Shown here in pieces: positions 1 to 11,769 of a stretch of DNA of 64,000 bases. Source of the stretch: Gnetum montanum. Its lineage: Eukaryota; Streptophyta; Gnetopsida; Gnetales; Gnetaceae. The translations under genes were made by a program, and so were the position numbers. The DNA lies in contig MNCI01010097.1 in NCBI GenBank assembly GCA_015680685.1, forward strand, positions 68,439 through 132,438, read 5' to 3'. The notes under the pieces are model-generated. The model ran no database searches and was not told the DNA's origin. It worked only from the letters and a program-made list of their open reading frames with translations. The number at the start of each line of letters is the position of its first letter. The stretch's first letter is position 1.

Positions 1-1259
1 AGAGTGATTCCACCTCCCTTGAAAATATGAAGCCAAATCCTACTCAGACCTAACCACAAAATAACCAAAACATTAGTTGTTTCCTTAGAAAAAATTCATA
101 AAATTACATAAAATTACAAAAGCAACACAAATAAACTAACTACACAACGTTAGGAAAAATAACTTCATCATTATAAATTCAAATTAAATAGGAAAATATC
201 CATTAGAAAGCCTAAATGAAGGGCTACAAACCCATAACCTTCACTTTCACAAATGTGCAGATGTTCTTCTAAGAAAAAATATACAATATTTATGGCTTTT
301 CATGTCAAAACTTGAAAAACTTCAAAACCTAGATTTCATATAGCCTTGGAGATAGTTGAAATAGTCAAAACCATTGAATCCAATTAAAATTTACACCAAA
401 ATAATGGGGTAGGATTTGTTTGAAATTTAATGTTAACAAATCTTAAGGCCTAGATCTAAAATTTTGGGAAAAAAAAAGCATGAAACAGCAAGCCCTATTT
501 TCAAAATCAAATCTACAAAAGTGTAAGCAACAAAACAACTATAGACCTACATAGAAGCAATTAAAATAGGAGGTGGATTTCATAAAAGTTCCATTTTAAT
601 CCATCCACTAGAGTAGATTTGGAGAAAATGACCTTAACACATAGGAAAAAAAAAACTAGAAAAACCATAGAAAACTAAGGCAAAAATAGGTAGAACTGCC
701 TAACTTGGAGCAGTAATAGAAGAAGCCTGAATGGAGATGGACCTGGGTACTTCTTCTAGCTCCCGAGCATGTTCATCCACCTTCTAGATCATAGGGTTCC
801 AACTCTTTCCCCCTTATTGCTTTGGTGCCATGGCAGGCTCAACTCTGGAAATGACTGAAAACTAAGAAGTATGGGAGATCAATGTTGGCTATGAGGAAGA
901 TGGGAGGCTTCCATGCTTAAACATGATTATTGCTACCACAAGAACCTTTACCAAAGCTCTCCTCCAATGTGCTATTGTTCTAGAATGACAGTTGTTAACA
1001 AAATTTGACATATAAAGTTTATCTAAAACTTAAATGCACAGCTTGAAAGCCCAACTACTAATTTAGTGCAGCGTAACTCCAAGTGCATTGAATTTTAAAA
1101 GGAAAAAGTCTAGTTCATGTTGGTTGTAGGTGAAAAACAAGTTTACTTTTTAAAAGTTTAAATTTTTGGATTGTGGACCCCACCCCACACCTTCTTGTTT
1201 GACCAAAAATTGCATAAACACTCGAGCTTTTTTCTAATTTGACACTTTAAACCTTATGG
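1..1259. other. AT-rich stretch with no recognised gene
   Basis: I see no reading frame of useful length and no retroelement domain. It runs directly into the ~190-bp repeat array to its right and may be the leader or left flank of the same gypsy element, but no LTR boundary could be identified. Confidence 0.5.
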
Positions 1260-4200
1260 AAACCTTAACTCCCATGCATCCATGCTGGGAATACCATGGC
1301 CAACATGGAAAAATGCCTTCTATTTTGAAAAGTCATTAAAATACAACTATTTTGCTATTTTTAGTAACTAAAGCCTGCCTTTTTCAACCCTAGGTTTCCA
1401 AAAATGGGTGAAACATGAAAAAAGCTAGATACCANTTGCCTTTTTCAACCCTAGGTTTCCAAAAATGGGTGAAACATGAAAAAAGCTAGATACCATGGAT
1501 TTCCACACTAAGGGAATAATGCCCAGAATGGAAGAAGGGTGCAACATACATTTCTTACATCCAAACACCCATCTAGCCCATGTTTGACCCTAAAGTGGAC
1601 CCCATGTAATCCAAGAACACTCCAAGCATCTCCCACAGTCTCAGAACCACATTAAACCTAGTCGAAACTAATCAAAAATGGTTGAAATCTAGGATTTGGT
1701 GTTTTTCACATTGGGGGGAGGCTTCTTCCATGTTGAGCCTCTCACCCTCAACATGGATAGATGGGCATGGGGGGAAGCTAAAAATGACCTAAATTGATTA
1801 CCTAATGATCATTTCTTGATGCTTGGTGATCCTTAGACCCTATCAAAACCCTCTAGAGCTTCCAAAATCCCCAAAAGTGGTCAAATATGGCACAAGACTA
1901 CCATCCCCCTCTTACCCACACTAGGGCCACCATGCCCAACATGGAAAAAAGGAAGGAGACTACATGAGGTACTTAGAAGTCTCCAAACTAATGGATCTTA
2001 ACACCTAGCATTAACTGTCAACACTGGCAACGCCAGAAGTTGACATGCATGATCGATTGACTGCTAATCTGGCCTAAATATGAATTTCTTCACTAATGGA
2101 GACCTCTTCCACATTTATTCTCCTACCCTCAATGTGGATGAAAGTGGGGAGTCTTGAAAACCCCTTCACAGCCTTCAAAATGACAAGATCTTGACCTTAA
2201 GCACTAATGACCAACACCAGTAACCTTATGGACACTCATGCATAGTTAGAGTGACCATAAAAATCTAAAAAGGCATTCCCTCCATTTTTTCCATGCTAAG
2301 CATGAAAGCCCTAGTATGGAAAAAGGGGGGAAAGCTCAAAAATTACCTAATGACCCTTGAAACAATCAAATTTTGACATCAGATGTCAATAGTCAACACT
2401 AGTAATCCTAAAAGCTTGCATGCATTACTGAAAGTGATTAGATTTGGTTAGAAAGGCTTTTTTCCGTAATTTTCCACACTAAGCATGGAATCCCCAATGT
2501 GAAAAAATGGGGGAAGGATCAAAGACCACTCATCAACCTTCAAAATAGCAATATTTTTATAACATGCATAAATAATCATCACTAGCAACCTCAAGGACCT
2601 ACATGCATGATGAAAAATGATGCAAAAGGATAAAAATTTGTTTCCCCCAAAATTTCCACACTAAACATACTATCCCTAATGTGGAAAAATAGGGGGAAGC
2701 TCAAAAACCACTTGGAAAACCTACAAACTGACTAGTTTTAACTCCAAACCCTAGTCTTCGATCATAGTAGTCCCAAAAGCACACATGCTAGTCGATTAAA
2801 GTTAAAACTAGGCTAGATCTAAGTTTTATAGTGTTTCCATGCTAGGGGATCCCCTCTCCATGCTTCTTAGCATGAAAATTAATTTGGAGATTCATTTGGG
2901 ATCCATAGATACCTTAGAACAACATTAACTAAACTTGCATGCACTTGAGGACCCTGCTAACATCCTCTAAAACCTTCAAACTTCAAGAAACTGATGTGAA
3001 AAGGCTAAACAATGATTCCCCCTAGTTTTCCACATTGAGCATCTCAATCCTAATGTGAAAAAGGAGGGGGAGGGGGGAAGGGGTGGGGGAGAAAGGCCAC
3101 ACAATTCTTAGAAATATCCAAAATTACTAGTACTTGACATGAAATCCTAGTCCTTGACCATGGTAGCCCCAAAGGCTAACATGCACAATTGATTGGGGTC
3201 AAAATTGGCATAGATCTAAGATGCATGATTCTTCCATAATGGGGATCCATTTTCCCATGCTAAGGATAGTATCCCTAGCATGGAAACTCAAGTGGGAACT
3301 TGTTTAGGGCTCATAAACACCTTAGAATAACATTAAATGATCTTTCATGCACTGTAAAACCCTGGCAGCAACCATTGAAGCCCTTAAACTTTACAAGATT
3401 GATCCCAGGTGGCCAAAAGGTGGTTTCCCCTAGTTTTCCATGTTGAGCTCTCCATCCCTAGCATGGAGAAAATGGGGAACCTAAGAAACTACTTAGAGAT
3501 GCTGAAAACTACTCAATTTTGACATGGATCCATAATCTTTGACCCTAGAAACTCTAGAAGGTAATATGCACTGTTGATTGTGATCTGAATTGGCCTAGAT
3601 ATAGGATTCTTGCTTCTTCCACACTGGAGTAACTTATACAGTGTGGAAATAATGGGGAAAAGCTTCTTTTCCACTTTTGATGGCAAGATGACACTCCTAA
3701 AAGCTAAAGCTCTACATTGGAGAAGCTCAATACCTCATAGCCTCAAGATTTTACTCGTCTGACCTTATTTCAACCTCCAAATTTATTCCCCCCATTCTTT
3801 CATGCTAGATTAACTCCCCCAATGTGGAAACAAGGGGGGAATACCTTAAGTACCCTTAAAAAGCTTTCAAACATGTTTGAAATTAGCTAGAAACTTGTAG
3901 AATCGAAGTCCATATCCTAGGGGCCTAAAAACTTGGTCAAAGTACCTCGAAATCACTCTAAATTTGTAAAACAAGTTTCTTCCTATTTTTCTAGATTGAG
4001 GGTATTGTGCTTAGTGTGGAAATAAAATGGGAAGCCATTTCGACATGTTTTAACACTCAAAATCAACTCAAATTGCCTCAAAATGAAGCTAGAGGATGCA
4101 CAACCTCTAGATTTGGGTCCTAGCTACTTGTTTACCATGTTTGAATCCATTTTGGCTTGAATTTTAGTTTTCCATGCTGAACCCCCTTTCTTCCATGCTG

Positions 4201-4450
4201 GCCAATGTGGAAATAGGGGGGAAGGCTCCAGAACTTGCTTTTTGACCTTTATAGACCTTTGGAGTACCCAATTTTGATGGATTTGACTGTATGCTACCTT
4301 GGAAAGGTTCCAAAACCTTGATTTTTAACATTTGAGCATCTCAAAACCTATTTTCCTTGGTTTTCATGTTAAGGGTCTCTGTTTCCACGTTGAGCTTAGT
4401 GTGGAAGCCTTAAAAGACTTGATTTTTAGGTCTAAACAACCTTAATTAAT
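1260..4450 (+). repeat. Degenerate tandem array, ~190-bp unit, about 17 copies
   Basis: A recognisable block recurs roughly every 175-220 bp, near 1275, 1495, 1715, 1915, 2105, 2290, 2470, 2650, 2830, 3025, 3235, 3430, 3605, 3795, 3990, 4175 and 4370. Each block has a left arm like TTTTCCACACTAAGCATGG, a short centre and a right arm like CTAATGTGGAAAAATGGGGG. The arms are imperfect inverted repeats (TTCCACA against TGTGGAA), so each unit could fold into a stem-loop. Between blocks several units share a body containing fragments like TTTGACCATAGTAGCCC, ACATGCATGATTGATTG and GGCCTAGATCTAAG. The array precedes a Tat-type pol. Tat/Ogre-type elements are known to carry tandem repeats in untranslated regions, which is the likely context. 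A 59-bp exact duplication around the N at 1435 is probably an assembly artefact and not a unit. Confidence 0.8.
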
Positions 4451-5114
4451 GTATTAACTTACTTAATAGCCTTGTACCCACAAAAGATGGCCAACTAAGG
4501 CCTAAAACTAGTAAAACCTAACCATTGTTTACCTATATTAGCCAAATTTTACCATATATAGCCTGTTTTGCTTTATTTTTGCCTTATTACGTAATGTTCT
4601 GGCTTGTTTTTGGACTTGTGTTACCTTGTTGATCTTGTTGACCTTTTATGGCCTTTATACAACCTTATGTGTTCTTTATTAGCCTTGTTATAAATTTATT
4701 TGCCTTTACATGGTATCAAATAGTGGGGTTTGACCTTCCCTAACCACTTTTTAACACCATATGACCATGGCCTGCTAAGGCCTTAAACTGGCATTATAGT
4801 CCACCAAGACTCTAAACTAGCATCATGGCTTGCTAAGGCCTCAAACTGGAAAACTTGTGGCCTTTATCAATCATTTTTAGCCTTATTTCTTATGTTTCCC
4901 CTAGTTTGACCTTTACTTGATGTTTGTTGGCCTTTATTACACTTTGTCGAATTATCCTTACCTCATTGATGACCTTGGATGGCCTTGATTACTTTAGATT
5001 TGCATGTGTTTTATAGCATGTTAGCATTATTTATTTACTTTTACCCATGTGCCACTTAATATGCTTTTGGTTGACATGCAAGATTAAGGTATTAGTACTT
5101 GGGAGCAAATTTGC
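4451..5114. other. Non-coding spacer with short GGCCTGCTAAGG-type repeats
   Basis: No coding sequence is seen. Around 4765-4860 three short near-copies of a GGCCTGCTAAGGCCTTAAAC motif occur, and two more lie at 7715-7775 on the far side of the pol pseudogene. The motif therefore appears to belong to the gypsy element. Its role is unknown. Confidence 0.45.
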
Positions 5115-7655
5115 TTGCCTTTGTATCTACATGGACCTCACAATGATGTTGAACGATTTGTTGACCTTGATTGCCTAGATCTTAAGCCTGAGAGTCTTAT
5201 AGAACACATAGCCTCAATGGAGAAACCTCTAGAATGGCCTAAAGACCTTGTAAAAACCCTTGACTTAGAAGTAGGTGACATAATGAAAGACTCTGTAGTT
5301 GAGGTTCTTGTCACAACACACAGTGGTAAGGAGAAAACCCTTAAACTATGTTTCTCACTAGAGCCTTAATGTGCTCAAGACCTCACCAAGGTATTACAAA
5401 GTAACATTAAGATATTTTCCTAGTCATATGATGATATGCTAGGCCTAGACCCACATCTAGTCTAGCACAACATCATACTAGACCCTAGCATTAGGCTAGT
5501 TAAGCAAAAATTGTGCAAGATTAGACTAGATTTGGCCTTGGCAGTTTGCAATGAAATCTCAAAGCTCTACCAAGAAAGTTTCATTAGGGCTATTAATTAC
5601 ATAGAATGGGTATCCAACATAGTGGTAGTCCCTAAGAAAAATGGGAGTATTCATATTTGCATTGATATTCGAGACCTAAATAAAGCAACTATCAAGGATG
5701 ACTTCCGTTTGCTTGGTATTGATCAACTTATCGATACTACGGCTGGACATGCCTTGTTTTCCTTTATGGATGGATTCTCAGGGTATAACCAAATTAGTTT
5801 CAACCCAGAGCACTAACTGAGCATGACCTTCATGACCCAATGGGGTACTGTTTATTATACCATGATGCCCTTTGGCCTTAATAATGCTACAACGACATAG
5901 TAGAGAGTCATGACCTATATCTTCAATGATTACATGCTAAGTTTGCTTAATGATTACATAGATGACAAAGTTGTGAAGTCCAAGATAGCTGATGACCATG
6001 CTAATGACCTAGATCTTGTGCTTAAACAATGCCTCAAATATGAGCTTAGGCTCAATCCTAAGAAGTGTTTCTTCGGTGTCAAAACTGATAAGATACTTGG
6101 CTTTGTAGTATTTGAAGTAGGGATACACATTGATCCTGATAAGGTTAATGCCATATCCAAATTAGCAACACCTACCAATCTTAAAGAGCTTTTGGGATTA
6201 CAAGGAAAATTACAATTTATTCATAGGTTTATCTCTAGGTTTATAGATAAGTTACAACCCATGCAACACTTGCTTAAGAAAGGAGTTCTCTATGAGTGGA
6301 GAGCTCAATGCTGAGAGGTCTTTGAAAACCTTAAGTGAGAATCAACATAACTACTGATAGTCTATCCTCCACAAGAGGGTAAACATTTTCACATTTATCT
6401 TACCATCTCTGATACATCCATTACCTCTCTACACTATTAGAAATGTGTTGACATAGCAGAAATTCCTGTATACTACCTTAGCCATGTGTTAGATGCCCAC
6501 AATACTTAATACACTAAGGTGGAGAAGTATTGTCTAGTACTAGTCTTCTTTTTGAAGAAATTGAGATACTACCTCTTTAACAACCAAGTTAATGTCACTT
6601 GCAAGGATAGTAGACTCAGAGCCATAATGACCAACATCTATGAAAGTAGCCTTATAGCCCAATGTAAATGCATAACCGCGAAATTCAATCTTCATTATGT
6701 TTCTCAGTCCTAAAAGAAAGGTCAAGCTATAGCCATACAACTCACACAAGTAGCCAGAGATCCTAAATTCTCTAATGAATACATTAATGTAGTTAGCCAA
6801 GTACCTAAGGGTTATGAGGTATTCATGCACTTTGATGGAGCTTCAACTACCCGTGAGGCCAGTGTTATTGCCATCATAACATTCCCATTTGGTGAGATTC
6901 GATCCTTTGCCTATCATTTTAGGTTTCCATGTACCAACAACATAGTAAAGTATGAGGGTTTAATCAAAGGGATGATGGTAGCTCATGACCTAGGATTAGA
7001 TGTTTAATGATCAAAGGTAATTCACAACTTGTGGTTAACTAAGTAATCGAAGTCTATGCATGCAAAGCTAAGCACTTACAATCTTACTATGACCTAGAGA
7101 CATAGTTGTTACAATAATTCATAAAAATTGATATCAAACACATACCTTGAAATGAAAACACCATAGCCAATGCAATTGTAACATTAGCCCTTAGTGCGAC
7201 ACCAGATGTGTTTAGTAAGTTGCCCACCTTAACTTTGGACTATGCTACTCCCACCACATAAAACACTAAGGATACCTTTGTAGTCATTGTTCATACTACT
7301 CCTCTCAAGGAGTGGTATGATAATATCAAAATATACCTTATGCATGGAAAGTCCTCACAAGCCTTGACTACTACTCAAAAGAATGTTGTATGTAAGTGAT
7401 GAAAGCATTATGTCATCGTATGTGATAATACATTATGTTAATGATCTTATGAACCTTACCATGCGCAAGATCAAGGAGGGGGACCTGGTTCTCAAAGCCT
7501 TCCATGAGCATGTGGAAAAATTCTTAGCCAATTGGGAAGAGTCCTTCCTTATTACTAGACCCTATAGGAACAAAGCATTTAGAATAGCTGACATGGATGG
7601 GAATGAGCTGGCCAATCTAATTAATCATTCCTACCTAAAATCATACTATATGTAG
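5115..7655 (+). pseudogene. Ty3/gypsy Tat-lineage pol: RT, RNase H, second RNase H, integrase core missing
   Basis: This is a retrotransposon polyprotein for reverse transcription. In order: a linker upstream of RT (5115-5369); RT with KKNGSIHICIDIRDLNKAT, FSFMDGFSGYNQI, MMPFGLNNA and the catalytic YIDDKVVKSK (about 5500-6300); the first RNase H (about 6380-6715, YCLVLVFFLKKLRYYL); then a second, archaeal-type RNase H (6825 to about 7195: FDGAST, NNIVKYEGLIKG, then NSQLVVN). The dual RNase H is a mark of the Tat lineage. The segments at 5115, 5511, 5910, 6519 and 6825 share one frame, broken mainly by stops. The frame shifts near 7005. A connector (EWYDNIKIYLMHGK) lies at about 7308-7350, but the integrase zinc finger and catalytic core are absent before the integrase C-terminus. 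The copy is dead. Confidence 0.9.
7383..7655 (+). pseudogene. Integrase C-terminal remnant of the Tat element
   Basis: The 90-residue segment contains KIKEGDLVLKAF, KFLANWEESFLI, and ends near DGNELANLINHSYLKSYYM. This matches the conserved tail of Tat-lineage integrases (GDLVLR, KF-NWEGPY, DG-L-NPWN-LK-YY patterns, from general knowledge). The domain is normally preceded by several hundred residues of integrase that are missing here, so this segment marks the right side of an internal deletion. It returns to the same frame as the RT. Confidence 0.75.
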
Positions 7656-7889
7656 CCAAAAATCATCAACAAGTGAGCTTACTTTCAATGGTTTGGTATG
7701 ACCTTAAGTTGGCAATATGGCCTACCAGGGCCTTAAACTAGTACCATGGCCTGCCATGTCCTTAAACTAGAAACTTTGATGACCTAGATAGCCTAATTCT
7801 CATGTGTCCTATATGCATTGTAGTGTTATAATATGCAATGGTGTTTTGTATTCTTTGTTAGTGCCTCTTGTGTCAATCCTATAGGCACC

Positions 7890-7902
7890 AAAAAAGAGGG
7901 GC
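7890..7902 (+). other. Polypurine tract of the Tat element
   Basis: AAAAAAGAGGGGC lies directly before the inferred LTR start (TATTGAAATACC, probably a decayed TG start). A purine-rich tract just before the 3' LTR is the plus-strand primer in LTR retrotransposons. Confidence 0.7.
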
Positions 7903-9290
7903 TATTGAAATACCACAAAAATTTGGATGTTATAGCTAATCTTCATCATGTAGCTTTCACCCCATAAAACCTAAGGTAACAATTCATTATAAATATGAAT
8001 ATTGTAACCCATAGTGGGAAATTTCACATACTTTATACTTTNGTATACAGTTTTCTACATTGGAAACACATGTAGGGGTAAACCTCACCTACCCCTAGTG
8101 TGGAAGGATGGGGGTTTGGAAACTTCCTCCCTTTTAGTGTGGAGACTACATGCATAGCTTGAAAACATTTCATCCAATGTGGAAGTGTCCCTCCAGTGTG
8201 GAGTCTTCATCCCTAGCATTGAAAATTTCATCTCCTAGTGTGGAAGCAACAATAGCCAGATTTCAACACTTCATACGCTTTAACGTTGACTAACCACTTC
8301 AATAAGCATGGTGGAGAGCTTAACATGGAAGATTCATCTCCAACGTAGAAGGTATGCCCCAGTTACTATTTATAGTAAATAGAATGGCCATGGTCAAGCA
8401 CTTACTATGTACAGTAACCACCCAAATTTGGGCACCCATCTCATGTAAATTTGACATCCAATTTGTAGCCAAATCATAGCCATTTTGTAGCCCCATTGAT
8501 GGCCCAAAGAACCTATAAAAGCCAACTGCAAACATCATTTATAAGTTTAGCAATTTTTTCTCATGGTTGGGCTTTTTGGCACTTGAACATGTTGAGCATA
8601 CAAGAAATTTTCCAAGTACTAATTCTACCCTTGAGGCATTTTCAATCACTCAAGGATTCTTGCAATCTCCCATGTTTGCATCCTCTTGAACCCCATAGTG
8701 GAAGCATAATCACCTTAAGATTTGTGGATTTTTGGTGTCAACACTATACCTTTAGGATTCCCAAACCCTAGCATGGAGCAATTTGGCATCCAAAGTTTTC
8801 ACTTTTCTCCCCCCTCTCCAGCAGCAAACCAACTTGTAGATCTAAGGTTGTAGTGAAGGAGGTTTGATAGCATCAGGATGGCTTAGTATTTGGATCATGA
8901 AACAAATCATATCGACTTCAACAAGCTTTGAACTCTTGCATAGGTGAACCTTCTTTGTATTGATCTAGGCATCATTTGTACACATTTCTCTATCTTACAC
9001 TTTATTCTTTCTTAATAAAGTTTTAAGTTTTGGGTTTTATGTATAAAATATATTTGTTTATTATCTGTGAATTATTTTAGATCTGCTATTAGTTTTACAT
9101 TTCGTTTTATTTTATTACCACGCTTTGCATTTCGTAAGTCCTTGGTTGATCTATCAAATCAACTAGGATGCCTTGAATCCCATTTTCCCATGGAGGCCTT
9201 GGGGATTTATAGGTTGAGGAATTGCTGCACTAAGGATCCTTGATTTTTCTAGCAACCAAGGTCTTCAATTGTAACACCTCTAAGGATCGT
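7903..9290 (+). repeat. 3' LTR of the Tat element (right edge approximate)
   Basis: The left edge is set by the polypurine tract. The sequence includes several GTGTGGAAG-type motifs (about 8050-8250) also found in the 1.26-4.45 kb array, a downstream CTATAAAAG box near 8513, and AATAAAG near 9014 as a possible polyadenylation signal. No matching 5' LTR lies in the window, so the right edge is a guess. A single N at 8042 marks a possible assembly join. Confidence 0.55.
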
Positions 9291-9344
9291 TGAACTTTAG
9301 AAAGGGAGGAAGGGATAAATAAGTTCTCCAAATTAAAAATTCAT

Positions 9345-9575
9345 CGAGATAAAGAACACACTAGATTTAATATGGTTTCCTAATTAGGTAGTCCACACTT
9401 AAGGGTAGTTTGCAAGCACACCTCCAGACTTTATTACTCTCAAATTTGGTTTGTAAGGTACCACACCCTATACAAGCTCTAAGCTTTACTTTGAAGTGAT
9501 TTGACACTACAAATCCACTTAACCTCACAAGGTCCCAATAAGCTTAGAATGTGGTTTCTAGGATTGAGGAAATGT
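9345..9575 (-). repeat. Inverted fragment of the copia LTR (3' half)
   Basis: Read on the minus strand, this matches the end of the LTRs at 18492-19557 and 23090-24368. Shared elements are GAAACCACATTCTAAGCTTA, AGCTTAGAGCTTGTATAGGG, a TTTGAGAG...AAAGTCTGGAGG block and GTGTGGACTACC. It lies about 600 bp from a direct-orientation copy at 10151-11258, forming an inverted pair. Confidence 0.75.
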
Positions 9576-10150
9576 GCAAGCATTATTATCCTTTCAAATG
9601 TCCAAAGTGATTTCATTCCAACACTAACTCTAGCACCAACAACAATGATGATGTGAAGGAGACCTATTGGCCTTCTTGTATTACAGCTACTTCAGAGGAG
9701 GATTCCAGTGGTGCTATGAACCTCAATGACTAGGATCCTTGGGGTGCTTTCTCCTTTCTATTGATGTCCAAAAAGGAGGAGATAGTTTTGTTGCTTGGAT
9801 GCTAATACGATGGACTTGAATGTTGGTATGGTGGTCTTGTGAGCATTTTTTGTGGCTATATGTCTTGTTGAAAATTTGTAGATATGGATAGTTTATGATG
9901 ATAGTTTATGCTTCCTATATTATTTGGTGTTCTCTTTTATGGAGATAGGTTTTGCGTTTGCATAGTATAGATTTGTTTTTAGATTTCATGCATTTGGTAC
10001 CCTATACCATGAGCTTTAGAACCTTCACCATAGTCCTTGGTTACCATTGGAATTTATACATCTAAGTATTTAATGGTTATTGTTATTATTCATTGGTTTA
10101 TCAACTCAACCATTTTCTTAGGTTTTGAACATCACCCAAAAGAGGGAGAT
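9576..10150 (+). pseudogene. 3' terminal internal remnant of a copia element
   Basis: No protein domain is clear. The end (CTTAGGTTTTGAACATCACCCAAAAGAGGGAGAT) is nearly the same as the sequence just before the LTRs at 15880 and 23090, and supplies a polypurine tract for the LTR at 10151. It is therefore the non-coding 3' end of a copia element whose body has been lost. Confidence 0.6.
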
Positions 10151-11258
10151 TGTTGACCTTTTGGTATGTCAAAAACTAAAGGAAAATGGAGAATAGAGAA
10201 TGTGATGTTTTGCAAGCATATAGGAGAGCTCAAAGAATGGAATCTACAAGAAATCTCAAAGTAAAACCTACAAGAACTCAAGGGAGCTTGGATGAGTAAA
10301 GAAGACTACGTGCTAAAAGAAGATGCTCTAGTGATCGAGATGCAACCTTGACATCAATGTTCAAATGCAAAGAAGACATCTCATAAAAACAAGAGATGTC
10401 TCCTATCAGGAGGAGACGTCTCCTAGATGAAGAAGATCTCTTGGCCAAAATGGAGGACACCCAAAGAAGACATATTCCAAACATAGTAGACATCTCATTT
10501 CAAGAGAAGATGTATCTATCTTAGAAGAGATATCTCCCCAGAATTGAATTCATTTTCAAAAAGACTTCCCAATCTTGAAGGAGATATCTACACTAGTCGT
10601 TAGATAGCCATTGCACGAATTTTGAGATGATTTCGAAAACTCTAAGGCTATAAAAATACTTCATATTCTTGGGTATTGTGCAAGTATTATGAATGAACAG
10701 TCTGTATCAAAGAAATCAATGTATATTGTACTTGTATACTTAATTTGTCAAATCATTTACTTGTTTAGTTGTTGAATTGTGGATTACGCTTCAAAGTACA
10801 AGGACCTATAATTGAGTTACATTATTTCCTTATAATTTTATTTCTCTCTTGTTGTCCTATGGGATTAATGTGCTTCTTGTGGGAAGGAATCATGATTCGG
10901 TTTGTTGGGATCCTATGGGATTGAGTGTTTGTTCAACATCAAAACACTTTGAAGCGAATCTCAATTTGTAAAGGTTGTGGGATCCTTTAAACCATTTTCT
11001 AAGCTTGTTGGGACTCTTCAGGGTTGAGTGATTTCACAGTGATAAAACACTCCAGAGTGGAGCTTAGAGCTTGTATAGGGTGTTTTGCCCTTAAAACCAC
11101 ATTTTAGAGAAACAAAGTCTGAAGGTATGCAAGTGAATTACCATCCAAGTGTGGACGTACCTAAGTTGGTGAACCATGTAAGAATTGAGTGTGTTTTAGT
11201 TGCTAATATTTATGTTTGGGGTACTTATTCATTCCCCCTTTCTAAGTTCAATGATTCT
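10151..11258 (+). repeat. Copia 3' LTR of the upstream remnant
   Basis: It begins TGTTGACCTTTTGGTATGTC after a polypurine tract and ends AAGTTCAATGATTCTCA, like the end of the LTR at 18492-19557 (AAGTTCAACGATCCTCA). An internal region (about 10317-10530) has many AGATGTCT/AGACATCT motifs, and a GGCTATAAAAATAC box follows near 10645. The adjoining 11259-11690 repeats the last part of an LTR, so this LTR and the next are fused copies of related families. Confidence 0.75.
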
Positions 11259-11690
11259 CACATTTTCTCTTCGCTCTTTTATTTCTTCCTTTGCAAACCC
11301 TATTGGGTTGATGTGCTTCCTATAAGAAGGTGTCTCTTAAGCTTGTTAAGATCTTATGAGGTTGGGTATGTTTCTTAAGAGAAAAAACCCTATGCAAAGT
11401 TCAAGTTATTGTAAAAGTTGTGGTATTCTTGAAATCATATTTTAAGCTTGTTGGAACCTTGTGGGGTTGGGTGTGTTTCTATGTGAAAACACCCCTTACA
11501 AATCTTAAACTTTATAAAGGTTGTGGTGTCCTTTAAACCACATTTTTGAAGGAATAAAGTTTGGAGTTATGCAAGGATTCTATCCCCAAGTGTGAAAGTA
11601 TTCAAGTTGGGGAACCACATACATTTGAGTGGATTTTTGGTTTTAATTAGTGAAAATTATTCAACCCTTCTTCTAAGTTCTTGATTTTCA
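11259..11690 (+). repeat. 5'-truncated 5' LTR of copia element A
   Basis: It matches the last ~430 bp of the LTR at 15880-16979, from TTTATTTCT...GCAAACCCTATTGGGTTGATG to TTCTAAGTTCTTGATTTTCA. The first ~660 bp of that LTR are missing, and it is joined directly to a complete LTR of a sister family. Confidence 0.75.
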
Positions 11691-11692
11691 AG

Positions 11693-11705
11693 TGGTATTA
11701 GAGCC
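11693..11705 (+). other. Primer binding site, initiator-Met tRNA type
   Basis: TGGTATTAGAGCC follows the LTR end by two bases. It differs from the usual plant copia primer site TGGTATCAGAGCC at one position, a C-to-T change. Confidence 0.8.
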
Positions 11706-11769
11706 TTGGTACTCTTGGATTAAGTGTAACAACTTAGAAGTGAACTACAAAGGGAGCTTATTTCATCAA

